The notes under the pieces are model-generated. The model was not told the origin of the DNA, did not search any database, and saw only the letters and a program-made list of their open reading frames with translations. The position numbers were made by a program, and so were the translations under genes. A stretch of 25,260 nt of DNA, taken from contig JAJXWC010000010.1 in the NCBI GenBank assembly GCA_021781855.1, positions 1 to 25,260 on the forward strand, given 5' to 3'. This stretch comes from Bacillota bacterium (GTDB lineage: Bacteria > Bacillota > Bacilli > Lactobacillales > Streptococcaceae). Of the stretch, positions 16,549 to 24,364 are shown piece by piece (the stretch's first letter is position 1; every line of letters starts with the position of its first letter).

Positions 16549-17943
16549 ATGGACCTATTGGAGCAAAAGAAAAAATTTCCTGAAAAAACTCTGATAAAAA
16601 ACATTCATAAAATTTATTTGACTTTAGCCTTGCTTCTTGGAGCTCTACTGGCTATTGGTATGCCATTTTTTAATGAACCCGATGGGCAATATCATTACAT
16701 TGTATCAAGTCAAATTGCAGGTTTGACAACAAACCTTTCGCACTATGGAGAGCAAACGATTGGTACAGGAGTTGATGGGCAAGTTCCCTTTTATCAAGAT
16801 AACACTCGTTTCGAAGAATACTATCTTCAAAAAATTGAAGTGATGCCTAATAGCAAGCTTCCCAGAGCAACAGAGTTACCTTCTGTTTTTAGCTATAATT
16901 ATGTAGGACATCTTATTCCCGCCATCGGAGTGTGGTTGGGTTATCATGTTTATCCGTCACTAGGAGTTATGATTACAGTAGCTCGTTTATTTAGTGTATT
17001 TGTTTGTAGTATTGCTATGTTTTTCATAATAAAACGAGTAAAAAAAGGAAAATTATTGTTTGCAGCAGTAATGCTTAGTCCAGTTGCTATGAACAGTTTT
17101 GCAAGTTTATCTTATGATGCGATTAATTTTGTTTGGGTGGCCATGCTAGTTGCTGTCGCAATTAATTTTATTCTGGATGAAAAAATTAAAATTTGGCGAA
17201 TTTTACAAATTTTGGTTATGTCGGGCTTGACGGTAATTTGGGCAAAAACGAATTTCATTATTGTCATTCCAGTCTTTTTGCTTATTTTCATCGGAAAGCT
17301 AGTTGGTAGTAAGAAAGAGAGAAAGTCACGTATTTATGGGCGTACCTTAGCGCTGCAAAGAACTTTTAAAAGCAAATATCGACCTGAAAAAAATCGTCTT
17401 TTACTTTTCATTCTTGTATTTTTAGCCGTTATAGCAGCTGTCGCAGCTTTGATTATTCTCGGAGCCCGCTATGGTGGGGGACTTAAGGTAATTAGTCTTT
17501 TTCTTACCACATTCACATATAGGCATAATGGAATCAGTGTGGCTGTTATTAGTCAGTCTCTTCTTGCTCAGCCATATCCGGAAATCAATTTTGTTCCTTT
17601 GTGGTTATCAGCAGTTTGGCTTGTGTTAATAGTTATCGTAACGCTTTCTGAAGAAAAATATGTTGAATCAAAATTTATAAGTTATGGAACCTTAGTTTTA
17701 TTTATCTTGGCAGTAATTGCTGTATATTATGGCTTTTTATCAACAGCAGCTGGAAATGGTTATATATCAGGGGTTCAAGGAAGATACTTTACTCCATTAC
17801 TCTTACTCTTTTCGATTATCTCAGGGCACAAGAGTTTCAAATTGAAACTTCATTCCTATAAAACAGTGGTTATTGCTTTAATCGTGATTGCTGTTGGTTC
17901 TAATGTTTTATTATTAGTAGATACCTTGCAAGCTATTCTTTAA
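16549..17943 (+). CDS. DUF2142 multispanning membrane protein, candidate GT-C transferase
   Basis: This 464-residue protein has about ten or more predicted membrane helices and fits the DUF2142 family. After the first helix comes NEPDGQYHYIVSSQIAG. This is the conserved acidic EPD...H region found in the first outer loop of GT-C-fold, polyprenyl-phosphate-sugar-using glycosyltransferases. A Lys/Arg-rich cytoplasmic loop lies around residues 254-285. It is the last gene of the cassette, 68 bases after wecB, with GAGGAG upstream. In lactococcal polysaccharide assembly a GT-C protein is thought to attach flipped side chains to rhamnan outside the cell. This protein is the best local candidate for that job or for terminal glycosylation. 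A polymerase role is less likely. Confidence 0.72.
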   Translation: MDLLEQKKKFPEKTLIKNIHKIYLTLALLLGALLAIGMPFFNEPDGQYHYIVSSQIAGLTTNLSHYGEQTIGTGVDGQVPFYQDNTRFEEYYLQKIEVMPNSKLPRATELPSVFSYNYVGHLIPAIGVWLGYHVYPSLGVMITVARLFSVFVCSIAMFFIIKRVKKGKLLFAAVMLSPVAMNSFASLSYDAINFVWVAMLVAVAINFILDEKIKIWRILQILVMSGLTVIWAKTNFIIVIPVFLLIFIGKLVGSKKERKSRIYGRTLALQRTFKSKYRPEKNRLLLFILVFLAVIAAVAALIILGARYGGGLKVISLFLTTFTYRHNGISVAVISQSLLAQPYPEINFVPLWLSAVWLVLIVIVTLSEEKYVESKFISYGTLVLFILAVIAVYYGFLSTAAGNGYISGVQGRYFTPLLLLFSIISGHKSFKLKLHSYKTVVIALIVIAVGSNVLLLVDTLQAIL

Positions 17944-17973
17944 GATAGAAACCTGATGAAAAATTTCAAATCA

Positions 17974-18003
17974 TTGTTATTCATTATTTTGATATGTTAG
18001 AAT
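17974..18003 (+). promoter_or_regulatory. Promoter for the pilin-like gene
   Basis: TTGTTA lies at 17974-17979 and TAGAAT at 17998-18003 with an 18-base spacer. TG at 17995-17996 gives an extended -10 element. The start codon at 18053 lies about 43 bases after the expected transcription start. No clear terminator for the polysaccharide cassette was seen between 17943 and this site. Confidence 0.5.
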
Positions 18004-18052
18004 AAATAAGAGAGTATATCAATATGTAAGAAATTAGGAATAAGGACACATA

Positions 18053-19888
18053 ATGTTTAAATTAAAAAACAAAAAGAATTTTATAAAACTGCTGGCATTT
18101 GTTTTGCTTGCTGTTATAATAGGTTATTCCAGAAGTATTTTTTATGCAGCTTCCGACAGTAGCAAAAGCGCCTTGGTAACTTTTACTGTGAAAGTTGTAT
18201 CTGGGGGGAACCCAGTAAGTAAGGCTACAATAAATCATGTGAATCTCCAAAAAGCCTATTTGAACATAGAACAAGGGAATATAAGTTCAGAAATTACTAA
18301 ATCAGCTTCTTGGTACACATTAACTAATGGTGCTTCTAACACAGATTCAGTTCAACTTGCTAATGGTCTGTCATTGGGAAAAGGGATTCCGCATAACGAT
18401 AGTGAAACCAGACAAATTATACAATTTTTGTTTGCAAAAGATGATGATTTATTACAGCTATTGAACGGTAACTCCCCTTCATACAGGTGGCTACTCACTT
18501 TACCAGCTTTTCATGCGCCTAACAATGAAGGCTCTCCTTATACGGATGCCAACGGTCAAGTGGTGGATAGCATGGGTCAAGGCATTACAGCAATTATAAA
18601 AGACCAGCAGTTGTTGGAACTCGTTGATGTTACTCCAGAGCTGAAAAATTTGACTTTGGATTTGGACCAAGTGGCAAATAGTGGGGTGACCATTAATATT
18701 ACAAACCCTGATAAAAGTGTTCAAAATAGTAGTCAATATGCCGTAGAGTACGGACAAGAAATTGATTACCAAATTGTATTTAAGAAAAATTATGTCCAAT
18801 CAAATACGAATGTTCAACTTTATCCGTCTACCAATCTTGTTATTGACAGTATCTCGGTTCCTAATCAAAAGTATGAAATGGCAACAGACCCGTTTTCATC
18901 TTCATACTATCCGGGAATAAATGTTGATGCCAATAACATTTCAGCAGAATTGCCTGATATCCAAAACGCAATTGGACAGAGCTTATTAACGGGGTGGATT
19001 TATAACTACCAGTTAACGATACCTGCTTCTAGTGAAGATGTCACTGTAGATGTGAAAGCTCACATTACACCAAGTGTTACTTTGACAGGAACAGTCGCAG
19101 CGCAACTCAATAAATACAATGTTAGTGTTCCAGTAAATGCTTATCAAAATCAAGATGCTGCTTTTAACATTATTGTTCAGGCCGAAAATTCTTTGGGGTC
19201 AATTAATACTAATTCCCAGAGTGTAGTTTCAACGGGAATAAACTTTGCAATGGTTGATGGAAAGAAGGATAAATTTGTACAGGGGGCTCAATATGTTTTA
19301 GGGAAAGTTTCCCAAGGTCAGAAGTTTTTATACTCTCCTATACAGGGTTGGATTGCGGTTGGAAATGATTTGAGTAATATCAATCCAGAAAATTATTGGG
19401 TACTTAGTGGAAATAGTCAGTACATCATGGGGGCGAACATCGTTAACCCTATTCCTCTTAATACATCGGATTGGAATTTTAATGCTGAAAAGCAAACTCA
19501 AACCAATCAGTCTCTGATTCAGATTCGTGGGTTGGGTCAGGGGGAAAAATATTTCTTGTATGAAGTTACCGCACCCAAGGGATATTCGCGTGATACGGAT
19601 ATTCACTATTTTTCAGTATTTTATAAGCCAGAGCAAAATCAGCCACAAAATGGAACGACAACTACTCCTCCTACGGCTGAAACGTCAGTTGGTTATGCAG
19701 AAAATCAAATTTACACATTAAATCATTTAATTCCTGATTATTCAGCTGGTACACAAGAATATAATGCAATTTCAGTTACTTCTGGGAAAGTTACAAATGG
19801 TAATCCGACAACAAAAATCATTTTGTATTTAGGGCTCATTATACTTGCGATTATTGTGATTGGGATTTTATTGATTATTGTTTTTTGA
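18053..19888 (+). CDS. Pilin-like (SpaA/CnaB-type) surface protein without LPXTG
   Basis: This 611-residue exported protein starts with a basic stretch and a hydrophobic signal (about residues 12-33, likely cleaved near FYAA). Residues 40-220 resemble a pilin N-terminal domain. A middle beta-rich domain includes VEYGQEIDYQIVF. A C-terminal SpaA-like domain (about 395-545) has GAQYVLGKV and the E-box YEVTAPKGY, with Glu504 as the expected isopeptide catalyst. A Gln/Pro/Thr-rich linker follows. The C-terminus ends in a hydrophobic helix preceded by NGNPTTK, with no LPXTG and no positive tail. No sortase or sister pilin lies within the window. It may be a membrane-tethered surface protein or use a non-standard sorting signal. 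The family call is moderate and the function unknown. Confidence 0.72.
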   Translation: MFKLKNKKNFIKLLAFVLLAVIIGYSRSIFYAASDSSKSALVTFTVKVVSGGNPVSKATINHVNLQKAYLNIEQGNISSEITKSASWYTLTNGASNTDSVQLANGLSLGKGIPHNDSETRQIIQFLFAKDDDLLQLLNGNSPSYRWLLTLPAFHAPNNEGSPYTDANGQVVDSMGQGITAIIKDQQLLELVDVTPELKNLTLDLDQVANSGVTINITNPDKSVQNSSQYAVEYGQEIDYQIVFKKNYVQSNTNVQLYPSTNLVIDSISVPNQKYEMATDPFSSSYYPGINVDANNISAELPDIQNAIGQSLLTGWIYNYQLTIPASSEDVTVDVKAHITPSVTLTGTVAAQLNKYNVSVPVNAYQNQDAAFNIIVQAENSLGSINTNSQSVVSTGINFAMVDGKKDKFVQGAQYVLGKVSQGQKFLYSPIQGWIAVGNDLSNINPENYWVLSGNSQYIMGANIVNPIPLNTSDWNFNAEKQTQTNQSLIQIRGLGQGEKYFLYEVTAPKGYSRDTDIHYFSVFYKPEQNQPQNGTTTTPPTAETSVGYAENQIYTLNHLIPDYSAGTQEYNAISVTSGKVTNGNPTTKIILYLGLIILAIIVIGILLIIVF

Positions 19889-19944
19889 TGAATCTTTGGG
19901 AATTTCACGGTAGTTGCTTCTCTTGCTTTATAGTGAGTCATTTA

Positions 19945-19980
19945 AAAACCTCCACCATTTACGGTAGAGGTTTTATTTTT
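19945..19980. terminator. Bidirectional intrinsic terminator between convergent genes
   Basis: AAAACCTC at 19945-19952 pairs with GAGGTTTT at 19967-19974. An inner ACC/GGT pairing (19954-19956 with 19963-19965) lies beyond one mismatch, and the loop is ATTTAC. T-rich sequence follows on the + strand, and the A-run inside the left arm gives a U-tract on the - strand. It lies between the pilin-like gene and the converging GH25 gene, and can serve both. Confidence 0.72.
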
Positions 19981-21299
19981 TAGTTTGAATAGAGTGCAAT
20001 TCCTTCATTGCGCCAACCAGCTTTCACAAGTTGAGATTGCTCGTAAGAACTGACAGTATAATTATGTTTTCCATTGTTCGGATTGTAAGCACGATAGACA
20101 GGAATGTTGCCTCCTGAGTAGAAACTGATTCCTTCGTAGCGCCAGCCTACTTTTACGAGGCTATCTCTTTCATAGGTACTTGAAGTGTAGAAATGGTAGC
20201 CTGCATTTGGGTTATATAGCCGGTAGATGGGAGCCGCATTTGTTGAGGTCGGAGCATACCAGCCAATTCCCTCAAGCGTCCAACCCGCAATTTTAAGTTG
20301 TTGAGCTTCATAACTGCTTTCTGTGTAAAAATGCTCACCATTATTTGGATTGTAAACACGATAAACTGGAACTTTATTTAATGCTGTTGGGGTGAACGTA
20401 TTATTATAATCAATAGAGACATCTAAAGCATGGTTTTGGAGATTGTTTGTCCCTTGGAAATACATTTGGCTGGAATATTGCCAAGCGCCAAACGTTGAGT
20501 TGGAAGTATTGGAGTCTGCCCAACCATTTTTAGACGAAGTTGTGGGGTTAGATGTGGGGGTCCCTAATGGATACTGTGCTACCCAGAGATTTCTGGTACC
20601 CAGGGTTTGGGAGTTGAGTGTATTCACAGTACTGCTGTTTGGCTGAGTAGTACTAATCCAACCTTTGGAGGCGTAGTAACGAACATTTGAAAATCCACTA
20701 GCCTGCAGTGTCTTTTGAAATACTTGAGAAACAGCTGTCCAATTGTAGGCCTTAGAGGGATATTCAGCATCCTCAATCATCACTAAATTCTGAGGAATTG
20801 CTAGGGACTTGGCGACTTTTACAAAATAGGCCGCTTCATATTGTATTTGAGTTGGGTCGTCAACGAAATGATAAAATGCAGTGTTAAGACCTGCTGCTGT
20901 TGCCATTTGAAGCTGGCTTTTGGCATAGGGGTTGGTATAATTTTGACCCTCTGTGAGTTTTATGACAATTGTTTTTACACCGTCTTTTTTGAGTTGATTA
21001 AAATCGGCTTGTGTCATCCAACTTTGGTAGCTGGCAATATCAACTGTATCTTTTCGAGGTAAAGTACTATCAGTAGAAGTCAGATTAATGGGATTTGGGA
21101 GGATTGCAGCGGCAGTTGTCGCAGTAGTAGTTGTTTCCAAGCGGATGCTGCTATTTGAAGTGGATTGTTCCTGATTTTGTTTTGTAAATGTACCCATAGA
21201 ATAATTTGATTGTCCAGAGACGTCTTGAGCATGAACTTGTACAGCTATTAAGCTTATAGGGAGAAGGATATCAATTAAAAGTAATTTTTTTAATTTCAT
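19980..21299 (-). CDS. Secreted GH25 muramidase with three DUF5648-type repeats (copy 1)
   Basis: This is a 439-residue exported protein. The signal peptide spans about residues 1-24 with likely cleavage after VHA. A Ser/Thr-rich linker with many Thr and Ala residues leads to a GH25 lysozyme domain (about 83-300). The domain contains VDIASYQSW, KLTEGQNY, the catalytic Asp-x-Glu in MIEDAEY, and FGAWQYSS. GH25 enzymes cut the MurNAc-GlcNAc bond of peptidoglycan. Three C-terminal repeats of about 42 residues follow, each with a YNPNxGxHxYT core and an aromatic-rich GW...EGI...Y end, probably for wall binding. The ribosome site before the ATG is weak. It is paralogous to the next gene, and its linker and GH25 middle differ more than its repeats do. 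Confidence 0.88.
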   Translation of the reverse strand: MKLKKLLLIDILLPISLIAVQVHAQDVSGQSNYSMGTFTKQNQEQSTSNSSIRLETTTTATTAAAILPNPINLTSTDSTLPRKDTVDIASYQSWMTQADFNQLKKDGVKTIVIKLTEGQNYTNPYAKSQLQMATAAGLNTAFYHFVDDPTQIQYEAAYFVKVAKSLAIPQNLVMIEDAEYPSKAYNWTAVSQVFQKTLQASGFSNVRYYASKGWISTTQPNSSTVNTLNSQTLGTRNLWVAQYPLGTPTSNPTTSSKNGWADSNTSNSTFGAWQYSSQMYFQGTNNLQNHALDVSIDYNNTFTPTALNKVPVYRVYNPNNGEHFYTESSYEAQQLKIAGWTLEGIGWYAPTSTNAAPIYRLYNPNAGYHFYTSSTYERDSLVKVGWRYEGISFYSGGNIPVYRAYNPNNGKHNYTVSSYEQSQLVKAGWRNEGIALYSN

Positions 21300-21361
21300 T
21301 TATTTTCGGTTTCCATCCATTTCTTGTTATTTCTTTGAAAACTAACTTCTTTATTCTTTAT

Positions 21362-21390
21362 ATTGTAAAATTTTTTGCTAAAAAATGCAA
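21362..21390 (-). promoter_or_regulatory. Promoter for GH25 copy 1
   Basis: On the - strand, TTGCAT (plus-strand 21385-21390) and TACAAT (21362-21367) are separated by exactly 17 bases. The element lies between the terminator of the upstream GH25 gene and the start codon at 21299, so the two GH25 genes are probably transcribed separately. Confidence 0.5.
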
Positions 21391-21400
21391 ATATAGCACC

Positions 21401-21429
21401 AAAAAGCTCCCAGATTTTACTTTGGGAGC
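21401..21429 (-). terminator. Intrinsic terminator after GH25 copy 2
   Basis: On the - strand, GCTCCCA (plus-strand 21423-21429) pairs with TGGGAGC (21406-21412) around a ten-base loop, followed by a run of five T (plus-strand A-run 21401-21405). It begins about ten bases after the stop codon of the upstream GH25 gene. Confidence 0.75.
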
Positions 21430-21438
21430 CTTTCTTAG

Positions 21439-22659
21439 TTAGTAGGATTTCCATGCTGTTCCTTCGTTTTTCCAGCCTAATTTGATGAGGCTGTTTTGTT
21501 CGTAAGAATTGAGCGTGTAATTGTGCATGCCGTTGTTGGGATTGTAGGCACGATAGACAGGCTTTGTGCCGCCTGTGTAAAAACTGATGCCTTCATAGTT
21601 CCAGCCTTTTTTTACAAGCTCATCTTTTTCATAGGTGCTCATGGTGTAGAAATGATAGCCGCCATTTTTGTTGTAAAGCCGATGAACGCCTCCAGTTTTA
21701 GTCGTTGCTGACTGCCAGCCGATACCTTCATAACGCCAGCCCGCTTTTTGAAGCTGAGTTACTTCATAATAACTCATCGTATAAAAATGTTCGCCGCTGT
21801 TGTGATTATACATACGATAGACGTCATTGCTTGCAGCTGTTTGGAAAATATTGTTGTAATCAATCGAGGTATCAATCGGTTTTTTCTGGCTAGTATTTGC
21901 GAAATACATTTGACTGCTGTATTGCCATGCACCATATTGAGTGTTCTGAAGATTGCTGTTACTTGGTTTACCATAGAGGTATTGAGCAATCCAGAAATTT
22001 TTTGCACCAAAGGTGGCGGGTTTCAAAGTGCCATTTTCAGCCCAGCTTTTTGAGGTATAATAACGGATTTGGTCGTATCCTTGATTTTTGAGCTGTTGCG
22101 TGAAATTTTGACTGGCTTGGTTCCAGACGCTCGCGGCTGTTGGAGTGTATTCGGCATCTTCAATCATAACGGTTTTTGGATTGATACCGAGGCGTTTGGC
22201 TTCTTGGGCATAATAATTTGCTTCAGCGATGGCATGGTTGTTGGCTGTTGTTTGATTTGAGGTGCTTCCGAAAATTGCGAAGTGATAGGTGGCGATGTTC
22301 AGTCCTGCGTTGCGTGCCATTCGGATATGGCTTTCAGCATAAGGGTTCTTATAATAGGTACCTTCTGTGAGCTTGATGACTGCGGTTTTTACGCCTTGCG
22401 CTTTGAGCTGATTAAAGTCGGCTTGGGTCATCCAACTTTGGTAACTGGCAAGGTCAACAGCATCTTTTCGAGGGAGACTACTATCACTAGAATTAAGGTC
22501 TGACGGGGCATTTGCTCTCTCTGTGCTGACATTGTAGTAGCCCATTGGGTGATTATTTTGCTCAATTTCAGTTTTGACAATTTCGTCAGCATTGACGGTG
22601 GAAAAGGTAACGGCGGTCAAAGCAAAAGAGCTTACGAGAATTATTTTTTTAAAGTTCAT
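21439..22659 (-). CDS. Secreted GH25 muramidase with three DUF5648-type repeats (copy 2)
   Basis: This 406-residue exported paralogue of copy 1 has a signal peptide at residues 1-24 (cleavage near VNA). The GH25 domain (about 63-270) contains VDLASYQSW, KLTEGTYY, the Asp-x-Glu pair in MIEDAEY, and YGAWQYSS. Three repeats follow from about residue 281: YNHNSGEHFYT, YNKNGGYHFYT and YNPNNGMHNYT cores, each followed by a GW...EG motif. The linker is shorter than in copy 1. The start ATG at 22657-22659 follows AAGGA. It is transcribed away from guaB from its own promoter and is closed by its own hairpin terminator. It is likely an autolysin or a muramidase acting on other bacteria; the repeats' ligand is unknown. 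Confidence 0.9.
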   Translation of the reverse strand: MNFKKIILVSSFALTAVTFSTVNADEIVKTEIEQNNHPMGYYNVSTERANAPSDLNSSDSSLPRKDAVDLASYQSWMTQADFNQLKAQGVKTAVIKLTEGTYYKNPYAESHIRMARNAGLNIATYHFAIFGSTSNQTTANNHAIAEANYYAQEAKRLGINPKTVMIEDAEYTPTAASVWNQASQNFTQQLKNQGYDQIRYYTSKSWAENGTLKPATFGAKNFWIAQYLYGKPSNSNLQNTQYGAWQYSSQMYFANTSQKKPIDTSIDYNNIFQTAASNDVYRMYNHNSGEHFYTMSYYEVTQLQKAGWRYEGIGWQSATTKTGGVHRLYNKNGGYHFYTMSTYEKDELVKKGWNYEGISFYTGGTKPVYRAYNPNNGMHNYTLNSYEQNSLIKLGWKNEGTAWKSY

Positions 22660-22701
22660 TGATTTTCCTTAATCTAAATTTAATTTTTTAATGATATCCT
22701 C

Positions 22702-22729
22702 ATTTTAACAAATTTGAGATAAAGTTCAA
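22702..22729 (-). promoter_or_regulatory. Promoter for GH25 copy 2
   Basis: On the - strand, TTGAAC (plus-strand 22724-22729) and TAAAAT (22702-22707) are 16 bases apart, with TG one base before the -10 (extended -10). It fires leftward, back to back with the guaB promoter 35 bases away. Confidence 0.5.
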
Positions 22730-22763
22730 AATGATTTGACAATATTGTTAGCGATTCTGACTG

Positions 22764-22792
22764 TTGAAAAAGGCTTGAAAACGTGGTAGAAT
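22764..22792 (+). promoter_or_regulatory. guaB promoter
   Basis: TTGAAA at 22764-22769 and TAGAAT at 22787-22792 have a 17-base spacer. The expected transcription start is near 22799, giving a leader of about 50 bases that begins with a GC-rich hairpin. I saw no purine-type riboswitch in this short leader and no convincing PurR box. Confidence 0.68.
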
Positions 22793-22801
22793 AGTGAAAA
22801 T

Positions 22802-22821
22802 AAAAAAGGCGCATGAGCGCC
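22802..22821. other. GC-rich hairpin in the guaB leader; terminator-like on the minus strand
   Basis: GGCGC at 22808-22812 and GCGCC at 22817-22821 form a perfect five-base stem with the loop ATGA. It lies about ten bases after the predicted guaB transcription start. Six A bases precede it, so on the minus strand the hairpin is followed by T6 and looks like an intrinsic terminator for leftward antisense transcripts. On the plus strand no T-run follows, so it should not stop guaB transcription. Confidence 0.5.
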
Positions 22822-22850
22822 GTTTGCTGTAAATGGAAGGACGAAAACCA

Positions 22851-24332
22851 ATGTCGAACTGGGAAACGAAGTTTTTGAAAAAGGGATTTACTTTTGATGA
22901 TGTGCTGCTGATTCCGGCAGAGAGCCATGTGCTGCCTAATGAGGTCAGTATGAAGACGCAACTTGCGAAGAATTTGACTTTGAATGTTCCTATTATTTCG
23001 GCGGCAATGGATACCGTAACAGATAGCAAAATGGCGATTGCAATGGCGCGCCAAGGCGGTCTGGGTGTGGTTCATAAAAATATGTCAATTGAGCAGCAAG
23101 CAGAAGAAGTTCATAAGGTAAAACGTTCAGAATCTGGTGTTATTACTGACCCCTTTTTCCTGACACCTGAACATAAGATTGAAGAAGCTGAAAATCTGAT
23201 GGCAACTTATCGGATTTCTGGTGTGCCGATTGTTGAAACGCTGGAAAATCGTAAATTGGTCGGTATTTTGACGAATCGTGATTTGCGTTTTGTGAGCGAC
23301 TACGACCAGCAGATTAAAAATGTGATGACTTCTGAAGAGTTGGTGACGGCGCCAGTCGGCACGACTTTGGATGATGCAGCAGCGATTTTACAACAACATA
23401 AGATTGAAAAATTGCCTTTGGTGGATGCTGACGGAAAACTCGCTGGCTTGATTACGATTAAAGATATTGAGCGTGTGATTGAATTTCCCAATGCTGCGAA
23501 AGATGCAAAGGGACGGCTCCTTGTGGCAGCTGCTGTCGGTGTGACTTCTGATACATTTGATCGGGCTGAAGCTTTGTTCAAGGCGGGAGCTGATGCGATT
23601 GTGATTGATACGGCGCATGGTCATTCGGCTGGCGTTTTGCGTAAGATTGCGCAGATTCGCGAGCATTTTCCTGATAAGACGCTGATTGCAGGAAATATTG
23701 CAACGGCTGAAGGCGCTCGTGCTTTGTTTGAGGCGGGGGTTGATGTCGTGAAAGTCGGAATTGGTCCTGGTTCGATTTGTACGACACGTGTCGTGGCTGG
23801 TGTTGGTGTACCGCAGATTACCGCGATTTATGATGCGGCTGGTGTGGCGCGTGAGTATGGTAAGACCATTATTGCTGACGGCGGGATTAAATATTCAGGC
23901 GATATCGTCAAGGCACTAGCGGCTGGTGGAGATGCAGTGATGCTGGGCTCAATGCTTGCAGGGACAGATGAGGCACCGGGTGAGACGGAGATTTTCCAAG
24001 GACGGAAATTCAAGACTTATCGTGGCATGGGCTCACTTGCCGCGATGAAAGAAGGCTCAAAAGACCGTTACTTCCAAGGTGGTGTCAATGAAGCAAATAA
24101 GCTTGTGCCAGAGGGTATTGAAGGACGTGTCGCCTATAAAGGCAGCGCATCTGATATTGTTTTCCAAATGTTAGGTGGTCTGAAAGCGGGAATGGGCTAT
24201 ACTGGTGCAGGTACGGTTTTGGAATTGCATGAGAAAGCGCAATTTATTGAGATGTCTGGTGCTGGCTTGAAAGAAAGCCATCCGCACGATGTCCAGATTA
24301 CGAAAGAAGCGCCGAATTATTCAGCCTTATAA
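22851..24332 (+). CDS. guaB: Inosine-5'-monophosphate dehydrogenase
   Basis: GuaB oxidises IMP to XMP with NAD+, the entry step of guanine nucleotide synthesis in the cytoplasm. The 493-residue protein shows FTFDDVLLIPAES at the N-terminus, AAMDTVTDSKMAIAMAR, and two CBS domains at about residues 95-215. The catalytic loop is GIGPGSICTTRVVAGVG with Cys310, followed by GDAVMLGSMLAGT, YRGMGSLAAM and the DRYFQGG flap motif. ATG at 22833 is in frame. The start at 22851 gives the family-typical MSNWETKF and has GGAAGG at 22835-22840 ahead of it. Its base use is more GC-rich than the polysaccharide genes. It is monocistronic between its own promoter and terminator. Confidence 0.97.
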   Translation: MSNWETKFLKKGFTFDDVLLIPAESHVLPNEVSMKTQLAKNLTLNVPIISAAMDTVTDSKMAIAMARQGGLGVVHKNMSIEQQAEEVHKVKRSESGVITDPFFLTPEHKIEEAENLMATYRISGVPIVETLENRKLVGILTNRDLRFVSDYDQQIKNVMTSEELVTAPVGTTLDDAAAILQQHKIEKLPLVDADGKLAGLITIKDIERVIEFPNAAKDAKGRLLVAAAVGVTSDTFDRAEALFKAGADAIVIDTAHGHSAGVLRKIAQIREHFPDKTLIAGNIATAEGARALFEAGVDVVKVGIGPGSICTTRVVAGVGVPQITAIYDAAGVAREYGKTIIADGGIKYSGDIVKALAAGGDAVMLGSMLAGTDEAPGETEIFQGRKFKTYRGMGSLAAMKEGSKDRYFQGGVNEANKLVPEGIEGRVAYKGSASDIVFQMLGGLKAGMGYTGAGTVLELHEKAQFIEMSGAGLKESHPHDVQITKEAPNYSAL

Positions 24333-24364
24333 ACAAAAATAGAATTTGACAGATTTGTCAGATA

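Noticed and set aside
21748..22053. 101-codon plus-strand frame inside GH25 copy 2
   Set aside because: It is antisense to a clear GH25 domain with no start signals or protein features of its own.
19980..22659. Repeated minus-strand sequence as a CRISPR array or transposon
   Set aside because: The repeats are coding DUF5648-type protein repeats and paralogous genes; there is no short regular repeat-spacer pattern and no transposase.
19978..22660. Prophage endolysin region to explain the GH25 genes
   Set aside because: No holin, integrase, structural phage gene or attachment repeat is visible; both proteins have signal peptides and stand-alone promoters.
22680..23075. 131-codon minus-strand frame across the guaB promoter and guaB start
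   Set aside because: It lies antisense to guaB and its promoters, has no ribosome site or recognisable family, and is best explained as a shadow frame.
24346..24361. Short inverted repeat TGACA-GATT-TGTCA after guaB as an operator or terminator
   Set aside because: The arms are five bases with no T-run, and the strong terminator follows directly.
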